Shown here: piece by piece, positions 31,611 through 39,355 of the stretch
Numbering within the stretch: position 1 is the stretch's first letter
Layout of the letters: each line of letters begins with the position of its first letter
Assembly: GCA_009784975.1 (NCBI GenBank)
Contig: WQXG01000003.1
Span: 1-64,000, forward strand
From: Treponema sp.
GTDB taxonomy: Bacteria > Spirochaetota > Spirochaetia > Treponematales > Breznakiellaceae
DNA length: 64,000 nucleotides
Reading direction: 5' to 3'
Translations under genes and position numbers: made by a program
The notes under the pieces: model-generated
What the model was told of the DNA's origin: nothing
The model's input: only the letters and a program-made list of their open reading frames with translations
The model's database searches: none

Positions 31611-32096
31611 ATGGGTGAATATAAAAGGCCAAGCTGGGATGAATATTTTATGGAGGTTTGCCAGGCAATCTCCAAACGGGCAACCTGCGATAGGGGAAGA
31701 TCCGGCTGTGTAATTGCCAAAGACAAGCAGCTTCTTGTAACAGGATATGTGGGCGCTCCGGCGGGGCTGCCGCACTGCGATGATGTCGGGCATCAATTTA
31801 AAAAAATACTCCACGAAGACGGCAAGGAAACCACCCATTGCGTAAGAACCGTCCATGCCGAGCAAAACGCCATTTGCCAGGCGGCAAAAAGGGGGATTTC
31901 CATAGACGGAGCCACCCTATACTGCCGCATGACCCCCTGCAGAACCTGCGCCATGCTGATTATTAACTGCGGAATAAAGCGTGTGGTATGCCAGCGCCGC
32001 TACCACGACGGAGAAGACTCCGAAGCAATGTTTAAAGCAGCCGGCATCCCGCTGGAGTACGTAATTAACGAAGTGCAGGAATACGAGAATCAATGA
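31611..32096 (+). CDS. dCMP deaminase family protein
   Basis: HAEQNAICQAAKRG, TPCRTCAMLIINCGIKRVV. Confidence 0.93.
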   Translation: MGEYKRPSWDEYFMEVCQAISKRATCDRGRSGCVIAKDKQLLVTGYVGAPAGLPHCDDVGHQFKKILHEDGKETTHCVRTVHAEQNAICQAAKRGISIDGATLYCRMTPCRTCAMLIINCGIKRVVCQRRYHDGEDSEAMFKAAGIPLEYVINEVQEYENQ

Positions 32097-32099
32097 TTT

Positions 32100-33116
32100 T
32101 TACCTTGCTTCCAGTATAATCCTGTATTTCAGGTAAATTTCTTCCAGTGTGTGCAAAGGTCCCGGAGCGCTGACTCTCTTACGCAGAGTGCAGGCATCGC
32201 GTCTTTCTATGAAAAAATCATATATTGCGCGCGGATCATGGTCGTTAAAAGGCGAATAAACGGATTTGGTATCAAGATACGAGCGTACTTCATCATGATT
32301 GGCAGATGTTACCCCGTAACGGCGCAACCTGTTTCTAACCTTAAGGATTTCTTCATAGGACAGGCCAAAAAGGAACTCTTCCAAAGCCCACCTGGTTTCA
32401 TCATTGGTGGATTCATCTTTAAGAAAATCTTCCCATTCTGAATCCGTATCCATGTCGATGGAAATCCTGAAAAGCTCGGCATTCCCGTCCATCGTTCCAA
32501 AACTTGGCGGCGCAGAATCTCTTGCTGTCCAAAGCGAAGAAAGCGCCTTTAAATGGCGGATACTTCGGGGGTCAGTGCCGCTGTCCCAAAGGGCAATTAA
32601 ATCATCCGCAAGCTTTGATTTTGTATTGTCGGAAAACCCGGGGTCTTCCAGACATGAAAAATACACAAATTCTGCCACAAGGGTAAAAACAACCGAAAAA
32701 GTGATGTCTTTTGCCTGTTTATGCAGGTCTTTTTCATTACCTTTTATAAGTTCAGAGAGCAGTGAAAAAGCGTGAAATTTTGCCACCAGAAAACTTCTAA
32801 GAGCAATAACCTTGGTGGGCGTCATTAATAGGTGAGACGCGGTGGAAAAAGCAAGCAAAGACTCGGTTAGCTGTTGTTCATTTACAAGGATATCCCGGAC
32901 AAATTGGGTGTCTTTTATTGAAGGATAATCAAACACCGCTTTCCCCAGATTGCGTAACCTGCAAAACCTGTCATGCAGCAGGGTATACTCTTTGGGGCTG
33001 TTTTCCCTGAGCCACTGTTCAGCTTTGCCAACAAGGAGTTCTTCAGTTTCTGAAAGAATTATATGCGTATTCCGGGCATTCTCAGAATACGCCTGCAAAT
33101 GATCCATAATAATCAC
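32100..33116 (-). CDS. Hypothetical protein
   Basis: 338-aa ORF, no recognised domain. Confidence 0.6.
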   Translation of the reverse strand: MIIMDHLQAYSENARNTHIILSETEELLVGKAEQWLRENSPKEYTLLHDRFCRLRNLGKAVFDYPSIKDTQFVRDILVNEQQLTESLLAFSTASHLLMTPTKVIALRSFLVAKFHAFSLLSELIKGNEKDLHKQAKDITFSVVFTLVAEFVYFSCLEDPGFSDNTKSKLADDLIALWDSGTDPRSIRHLKALSSLWTARDSAPPSFGTMDGNAELFRISIDMDTDSEWEDFLKDESTNDETRWALEEFLFGLSYEEILKVRNRLRRYGVTSANHDEVRSYLDTKSVYSPFNDHDPRAIYDFFIERRDACTLRKRVSAPGPLHTLEEIYLKYRIILEAR

Positions 33117-33154
33117 ATTATACCGTAGAAGTTAAAAATTTACAATTTTTTTTA

Positions 33155-33183
33155 TTGTAAAAAGCACTAAATTGTATTATATT
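33155..33183 (+). promoter_or_regulatory. Putative sigma-70 promoter of ssrA
   Basis: TTGTAA (33155) - 17 nt - TATATT (33178), ~8 nt before the tmRNA 5' end. Confidence 0.6.
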
Positions 33184-33190
33184 GGTACCA

Positions 33191-33534
33191 GGGGGTGCAC
33201 CGGTTTCGACTGGTACGTCTTCGGGGTATAGACTGCAGATGGAGCGCCCATCTCCTGATTGGGCAAAAATTTAACTGCCAACAAAGTCAGTTACAACTAC
33301 GCCTACGCGGCGTAATTGCGTGGAACTGTTCCGCCGCTCTGAGGAACAACTTCCGCGTCGCAATCAGAGCTGGTCATAGCGCCGCTTCCGGAGGCACCAT
33401 GACAAGATTTCCCGGGATACGTACAGGCCGCGCGCCGTTTAGCCAAGCCTGTTCCGACAATTTAATAATCGGCTAAATCTGTAGACGTTTATGCTTCGCG
33501 TATTGGGACGCGGGTTCGACTCCCGCCACCTCCA
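33191..33534 (+). ncRNA. ssrA: tmRNA; tag ORF at 33277-33315 reads ANKVSYNYAYAA*
   Basis: 5' GGGGGTGCACCGGTTTCGACTGG, 3' GGGTTCGACTCCCGCCACCTCCA, paired acceptor stem, tag GCC AAC AAA GTC AGT TAC AAC TAC GCC TAC GCG GCG TAA. Confidence 0.95.
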
Positions 33535-33753
33535 AAAAAAAAAATAATTACCCAAAAAAAATTATACAGAAAATAAAGTGAACAAAAACTCTAATACAGC
33601 GGGAGTCGAAACGGAGCCGCGACCCCTGAGGGCATGAAAATGCCCGATGGGGTAAACCGGCATGGATGCCGGTTTAGCGGCGTAGACGGCCTGGAAGGAG
33701 CAAACAGGATGTTTGCGACTGGAAGGCGACTCCCGCCACCTCCAAAAAAAAAA
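33517..33753. repeat. Direct repeat of the tmRNA 3' end (att-like), copies at 33517-33543 and 33727-33753
   Basis: CGACTCCCGCCACCTCCAAAAAAAAAA present identically at both positions. Confidence 0.92.
33599..33736 (+). ncRNA. Candidate structured RNA / small palindromic element downstream of tmRNA
   Basis: Closing 10-bp inverted repeat GCGGGAGTCG/CGACTCCCGC, inner GCCGC/GCGGC, hairpins GGGCATgaaaATGCCC, AAACCGGCATggATGCCGGTTT, GCAAACAggaTGTTTGC. Confidence 0.6.
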
Positions 33754-33872
33754 TTCTTATCGCATTAGTTACATACAACATTCAGCGTAACTATCAAAAA
33801 AACGATTTCTCCAAATTAAACAATATTTTATGTATAATAAAACAAAATGTTTTAAAATAATTACAATAAAGC

Positions 33873-33901
33873 TTGACAATTAAAAATTGATACTTTATAA
33901 G
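33873..33901 (+). promoter_or_regulatory. Sigma-70-type promoter upstream of the LuxR/MalT-like regulator
   Basis: TTGACA - 17 nt - TATAAG. Confidence 0.65.
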
Positions 33902-33943
33902 TATAAAGACTAAAAACATTAATTTGTTTCTGGAGGTGACAGC

Positions 33944-36535
33944 ATTAAAACAGAACTCACAGTGAAGTTTCCAGAACTTACAACAGAATATCCGGCGCTA
34001 AAGGGACGCCGTGAATCTTGCGCATTTTACCATTTTGAAAGAGCGCGCTTAAATAATTTGTTTGTTCAGGCTGTACAGTATCCTCTTGTTCTTGTTTGCG
34101 CTGGAGCCGGTTACGGAAAAACAAGCGCTGTTCATGACTTCACGCAGCATTATCAGGCGGATACGTCATGGATACAGCTTTCAGAGCGCGATAATGTCGG
34201 AGCGCGCTTTTGGGAAAACTTTACCCATACTCTTTCACAGATTAATGAATCATTTGCAAAGATTATTAACAATGTCGGTTTTCCCGATACCAAAGACAAG
34301 CTCAATCAATATACGGCTATAATCCGCAATTATGCGGATATAAGAAGGCGCGTTATTGTTATGGACGATTTTCATTTTATCGAAGACCCCGCGGTTATTC
34401 GTTTTATAGAGCACGCTTTCCTTAATTTGCCTCCGGGAAGCTCGCTTTTTTTAATTTCCAGATCCACTCCCCGTATAAATACCGCAGGACTTGTTTCCAG
34501 GGGGCATATTTATAACATAAGCGAAGATGATCTCCGCTTTACAGAAAGCGAACTAACAATGTATTTTAAAGGGCTTAATATTAATTTTCTTCCCAAAGAC
34601 CTTTACGAGATTATGCAGGATACAGAAGGCTGGGCGTTTGCGATTAACCTAATCGCAAGATCGTATAAAAAAGCGCCCGGTTATACAGGTTATCTTCGCA
34701 CTGCCATGAAAAGCAACATCTTCCGCCTGATGGAAACGGAAATTTGGGACGGAATAACAGAGAACTTGCAGATTTTTTTAATACGGCTCTCTCTTATCGG
34801 ACATCTTTCAGTTGAATTAATAACTCTTTTGGCGGGTGAAGAAGAAGATTTAATAATTGAAATGAAAAAACAAAGCGCTTATATCAGATGCGACAGCTAT
34901 ATCAACGCCTATCTTATCCATCCGCTTTTTCTGGAATTTCTCGCGTCCAAAGAAGGGCTTCTTTCTCAGGAACAAAAACAAAAGACTTATATTATCGCGG
35001 CGGAATGGTGTAACATAAACGGTTTTAAAATTGACGCATTGTCATACTATGAAAAAATCGGAGATTATGAATCTATTGTCCGTATGTTTATAGGCTCTCA
35101 GTCTCAAATACCCTATGATATCGCCTGTTATGCGGCTGCAATCTGCAAACGTACAAAGATTGAAGTATTTGACAAAGTGCTCTTTTTGGCTTCTACGCAT
35201 ATGCGCGCCATTATGTGCCAGGGTCTTTGGGAAGACGCGGAAGAAATTGCCGGATTTTACGAAGACCGCTACATTAAATTGCCTTTGGATAATGAATTCA
35301 GAAAATATACGTTAAGCAGCATTTACTACTGCTGGGGTATTTCACGCATTTCATTGAGTTTAAAAGAAGATGTTTATGATTTTGACATTTATTTTGAAAA
35401 ACTAAACAAGTGTTTTAAAGAGCCTATTGATCCCGGAGTATTAATTAACAGAAATCCAAGCGGACCATGGATATGCTCTGTAGGCTCCAGCCGCAAAGGA
35501 GCGCCGGAAGATTTTATAGAAGCTTTAAAACGCTCAACATCTTATTTATCGCATTGTTATATAAACTTTGAAAGCGGAAGAGACCACATGGCTATTGGAG
35601 AACTTATGTTCTACAGGAATGATGTTACTGCCGCTAAAACGCATTTTGCAAGGGGGATTGATATTTCGCGCGAGAAAAAGCAATTTGGTCTTGTACACAG
35701 GGCGTTATTCTATATAATGAGACTTGCGGTTTTACAGGGAGATTACGCGCAGGCGGAGCAGGCATTAAAAGACATGAAGGCAAATCTTGATATTACCGAA
35801 TACTATAACCGATATATGGATTATGACATCTCTCTTTGCTGGTATTACTGCACCCTGGGTCTTTCTGAAATTATCCCAAGCTGGCTAAAAGACAATTTTT
35901 CCGTTTACGCTTACGCCAGTTTTATAGAAAATTTCGCCAATCAGGCAAAGGGACGCTACTGTTACGCGACAAAAGATTTTCCGTCTTTGCTTTCGTATAT
36001 CGAAGAAATGAAACACCGGGAATCTTATCTATTTGGACGCATTGAAATGCTGGCGATTGAAACCTGCATACACTATAAAATGAAAAACAAGAAAAAAGCG
36101 CTTGATGTTTTTAAGGAAGCCTACAAAGAAGCGCAGCCCAATAATATAATAATGCCTTTTATTGAGCTTGGAAAAGACATGCGCACTCTTGCCTCTTTTG
36201 CGTTAAAAGAACAGGGGAAAAATGACAAAGAGCGCATTCCCGATTCATGGCTTGATACAGTAAACCGCAAAGCGTCATCCTATGCAAAACGCCTTTCCCA
36301 TGTTATTACGGAATTTAAACGGGCTAACGGCATGACAAATGAAATTTTCATATCTTCCAGGGAAAGCAAAGTGCTTCTTGACCTTTCTCACGGACTTTCA
36401 CGCGCTGAGATTGCGGCAGGGCAAAATCTTTCGATAAACGCGGTAAAATCAATAATAAACAGCATTTACATGAAATTTGGCGCTGAAAACCTTGCGGACG
36501 CCATTAGAATCGCAACAGAACGAAAAATGATATAA
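33944..36535 (+). CDS. MalT-like LuxR-family transcriptional regulator (STAND ATPase)
   Basis: P-loop VCAGAGYGKTSAVHDF, C-terminal LuxR HTH SSRESKVLLDLSHGLSRAEIAAGQNLSINAVKSIINSIYMKFGAENLADAIRIA; start either ATT 33944 (with SD) or GTG 33962. Confidence 0.9.
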   Translation: MKTELTVKFPELTTEYPALKGRRESCAFYHFERARLNNLFVQAVQYPLVLVCAGAGYGKTSAVHDFTQHYQADTSWIQLSERDNVGARFWENFTHTLSQINESFAKIINNVGFPDTKDKLNQYTAIIRNYADIRRRVIVMDDFHFIEDPAVIRFIEHAFLNLPPGSSLFLISRSTPRINTAGLVSRGHIYNISEDDLRFTESELTMYFKGLNINFLPKDLYEIMQDTEGWAFAINLIARSYKKAPGYTGYLRTAMKSNIFRLMETEIWDGITENLQIFLIRLSLIGHLSVELITLLAGEEEDLIIEMKKQSAYIRCDSYINAYLIHPLFLEFLASKEGLLSQEQKQKTYIIAAEWCNINGFKIDALSYYEKIGDYESIVRMFIGSQSQIPYDIACYAAAICKRTKIEVFDKVLFLASTHMRAIMCQGLWEDAEEIAGFYEDRYIKLPLDNEFRKYTLSSIYYCWGISRISLSLKEDVYDFDIYFEKLNKCFKEPIDPGVLINRNPSGPWICSVGSSRKGAPEDFIEALKRSTSYLSHCYINFESGRDHMAIGELMFYRNDVTAAKTHFARGIDISREKKQFGLVHRALFYIMRLAVLQGDYAQAEQALKDMKANLDITEYYNRYMDYDISLCWYYCTLGLSEIIPSWLKDNFSVYAYASFIENFANQAKGRYCYATKDFPSLLSYIEEMKHRESYLFGRIEMLAIETCIHYKMKNKKKALDVFKEAYKEAQPNNIIMPFIELGKDMRTLASFALKEQGKNDKERIPDSWLDTVNRKASSYAKRLSHVITEFKRANGMTNEIFISSRESKVLLDLSHGLSRAEIAAGQNLSINAVKSIINSIYMKFGAENLADAIRIATERKMI

Positions 36536-36667
36536 TATCAAAAAAACACGGAATTTGCGAGTTATTGACATAATCGGAGCAAAATGTTAGGCTTTAAATA
36601 CCTCATAAGCGTTCGGCATACCTAAAAAACCGCAACCTTATGCAAAACTATAATATATGGTGAACGA

Positions 36668-37816
36668 ATGTTAAGCGGCTTTATTGATATTATAAGCGTA
36701 TATTATTACCATATACTGATAGTTATAGCGCTGTATTTTTTTATCATGTCTTTGGGAAACCATTATGAAATGTGGCGCTTTACAAAGGGACCGGAAATCT
36801 TTGATGGTCCTCTTGTTTCCGTATTGGTACCAATGCGTAACGAGGAAAAACATGCGAAAAGATGCCTTGAAAGCCTTAGAAACCAGCTGTATAAAAATTA
36901 CGAGATTCTTGTATTAAACGATAATTCAACAGATAACACAGCCGTTATACTTGACCAAATTGCAAAAGAGGACTCCAGGGTAAAAGTATTTAACGGAAAG
37001 CCTCTTCCGCAAGACTGGTACGGAAAACCGTTTGCGCTTCATCAGCTTTCATCGCATGCAACAGGCGATATTCTTCTGTTCACCGACGCGGACACAGTGC
37101 ACAAACCTGCAAGTATTTCGTGGGCTGTTACCAACATACAGAATTTAAAAGCAGATATGATTTCCGGTTATATCGGACAGATATTTTTGACATTCGGCGA
37201 AATAGTTACGGTTCCGTTAATGTTCTTTCTTACAGGGTTTATAATTCCTCTTTTTTTAAACCGTTTTTCAAAAAAGCACTGGTTTTCCGCGGCAATCGGT
37301 CAGTTTATCGCTATCCGGCATGATGTTTTTAAGGCAATCGGCGGATGCGAAGCGTTCAAGAAAAAAATATCGGAAGATATTTATATGAGCCGTCTTGTTA
37401 AAAGGAACGGTTATAAAACAAGATTCCTTAATATTTGCGAATATGTCCACTGCAGAATGTACGACGGATACCGTTCTGCAATAGAAGGAATAGGAAAAAA
37501 TATTTTTGATTTTCTGGGAAGGAGTACGCTGCTGCAATTTATAGTAACCAGCATTGTTTTCTTCTTTTTATTTTTTCCTTTCCCGCTTCTTATATACAGT
37601 ATAGTTACCGGCAGCCCATGGTTAAAATATATTATAACTGTTAATATTCTTTATACTTTAACATGGCTTTTTATGTTTTTGGGACAGCGTTTAAACTGGT
37701 TGTATGGCTTTCTATGGCCGCTCATGTTTATAAATTTTATTTACATGGGCGCATGGGCATGGTTAAGATCAATTACAGGCAAAGGTTTTATCTGGAAAGA
37801 CAGAAAGGTAAACTAA
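36668..37816 (+). CDS. Glycosyltransferase family 2
   Basis: VSVLVPMRNEEKHAKRCLESLRNQLYKNYEILVLNDNSTDNT; C-terminal TM segments. Confidence 0.92.
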   Translation: MLSGFIDIISVYYYHILIVIALYFFIMSLGNHYEMWRFTKGPEIFDGPLVSVLVPMRNEEKHAKRCLESLRNQLYKNYEILVLNDNSTDNTAVILDQIAKEDSRVKVFNGKPLPQDWYGKPFALHQLSSHATGDILLFTDADTVHKPASISWAVTNIQNLKADMISGYIGQIFLTFGEIVTVPLMFFLTGFIIPLFLNRFSKKHWFSAAIGQFIAIRHDVFKAIGGCEAFKKKISEDIYMSRLVKRNGYKTRFLNICEYVHCRMYDGYRSAIEGIGKNIFDFLGRSTLLQFIVTSIVFFFLFFPFPLLIYSIVTGSPWLKYIITVNILYTLTWLFMFLGQRLNWLYGFLWPLMFINFIYMGAWAWLRSITGKGFIWKDRKVN

Positions 37817-37826
37817 GGAGGAAATC

Positions 37827-39020
37827 TTGAAAAAAATATATCTTTCTGAACCGGGGCTTATTTGCTGCGCCGGCAGTAACAAGGATGAATTATATAAATC
37901 CTGCATTACAGGAAACAAAAACGGCATTATAATCCGGGAACTTGCAGCCGGGGAAAAATTTCCAACCGGGCAAATCCCATGTCGGGAAATTCCTCCTGTA
38001 AAGCTTCCTTTCCAGCCTGCATCTTATACAACAGACACAAGAATAATCCGTATAATTGATAAAGCTTTGGAACAAATACGGCCCAATATAGAAAAAGCCA
38101 TAGCCGCATATGGCAATGAAAAAATTGGAGTTTGCCTTGGCTCCTGCGACAACGGTTCAGAAGGCTCACTTTTTGCCCATAAAGAATTCCTGGAAAAAGG
38201 CGTTTTCCCAAAAGATTACAGGCTTAATTTCCAAAGCGCTTCGTTTCCCGCAGAATACATCGCGTATAAATTCGGGCTTAAGGGACCGGTTTTTACGGTC
38301 GCCACCGCATGCGCATCCGGCGTAAGCGCCATAAAAAGAGGGGCGCAGCTTATACGCTCAGGTTTTTGCAGTGCGGTTATTGCCGGCGGCGCAGACGTTG
38401 TTTCTGAAACTGTTCTTATGGGCTTTCATGCCCTGGAAGCTGTTTCAAACAGCCCAACCAATCCCCTTAGCAAAAATCGCAAAGGGATAAATCTTGGCGA
38501 AGGAGCCGCTTTTTTCCTGCTGGATTCAAAGGAAAGCGATATTGAACTTCTAGGAGCCGGGGAAAGCGCAGATGCCTACCATATGACCGCTCCGGTACCC
38601 GACGGCTCAGGACCGGCAAAAGCCATGAAAAAGGCAATCATGGAAGCAAAGATTGACCCCTTGCAAATCGGCTATGTAAATCTCCATGGCACCGGTACAG
38701 ATCTAAACGACAAAGCGGAAGCTTTTGCCCTGAAATCTGTTTTTGGAGAAAAAATTCCCAAGGTTAGTTCCACAAAGCCCATCATGGGCCATACCCTTGG
38801 AGCGGCAGGGGCTCTGGAAACCGCAGTCTGCTGGATGGTTTTAAAGGAGCAAAAAGGGCTTCCGGTTCACTGCTGGGACGGCGAAAGGGACGAGGAATTC
38901 CCTTCACTTCCTGTTGTTTCACTGCCTGAAAATGAACAACCCGTCCCGATTTCGATCTGCATGACAAATAGCTTTGCCTTTGGCGGCTGCAATGTAAGCC
39001 TCGTAATAGGAAGCACTTAA
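37827..39020 (+). CDS. Beta-ketoacyl synthase
   Basis: TACASGVSAI (active Cys), NLHGTGTDLND, IMGHTLGAAGALE (active His residues). Confidence 0.95.
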   Translation: MKKIYLSEPGLICCAGSNKDELYKSCITGNKNGIIIRELAAGEKFPTGQIPCREIPPVKLPFQPASYTTDTRIIRIIDKALEQIRPNIEKAIAAYGNEKIGVCLGSCDNGSEGSLFAHKEFLEKGVFPKDYRLNFQSASFPAEYIAYKFGLKGPVFTVATACASGVSAIKRGAQLIRSGFCSAVIAGGADVVSETVLMGFHALEAVSNSPTNPLSKNRKGINLGEGAAFFLLDSKESDIELLGAGESADAYHMTAPVPDGSGPAKAMKKAIMEAKIDPLQIGYVNLHGTGTDLNDKAEAFALKSVFGEKIPKVSSTKPIMGHTLGAAGALETAVCWMVLKEQKGLPVHCWDGERDEEFPSLPVVSLPENEQPVPISICMTNSFAFGGCNVSLVIGST

Positions 39021-39025
39021 ATGTA

Positions 39026-39054
39026 TTGACAATTACATATAGAATTGCTATTAA
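39026..39054 (+). promoter_or_regulatory. Sigma-70-type promoter upstream of the ACP gene
   Basis: TTGACA - 17 nt - TATTAA. Confidence 0.55.
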
Positions 39055-39088
39055 TTACTTAATTAAGTTCATTTTTAAGAGGATGCAA

Positions 39089-39352
39089 ATGGATAATCTG
39101 AAATTTCAAATTAAAGAGCTGATAATAAACTCCCTTGAACTTGACGATGTTAAAGTTGAAGATATCGTTGATTCAGAGCCGTTATTCAGGGAAGGTCTTG
39201 GACTTGATTCTATAGATGCCCTGGAACTTGGAGTTGCGATTAAAAAGAAATTTGGTGTAAAACTTTCCGCAGAAAATGCAGACAATAAAAAGCATTTTGC
39301 CTCGGTTGATGCCCTGGCAGCATTTATTGAAGCCAACAGGGGATCGGATTGA
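39089..39352 (+). CDS. Acyl carrier protein
   Basis: GLDSIDALELGVAIKKKFGV phosphopantetheine site; ATG at 39089 preferred to TTG 39026. Confidence 0.9.
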   Translation: MDNLKFQIKELIINSLELDDVKVEDIVDSEPLFREGLGLDSIDALELGVAIKKKFGVKLSAENADNKKHFASVDALAAFIEANRGSD

Positions 39353-39355
39353 CAA

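Noticed and set aside
33130-33167. AT-rich palindrome tttacaattttttttattgtaaa as an operator
   Set aside because: Could be chance in AT-rich DNA overlapping the ssrA promoter; no second site seen
33195-33476. 93-aa ORF
   Set aside because: Lies inside tmRNA; explained by the RNA gene
33599-33753. A tRNA or second tmRNA gene downstream of ssrA
   Set aside because: Only the T-arm/3' end sequence is repeated; no anticodon arm or tag region is present
36565-36593. Promoter TTGACA-17-TAGGCT before the GT2 gene
   Set aside because: The -10 is poor; too weak to call as a feature
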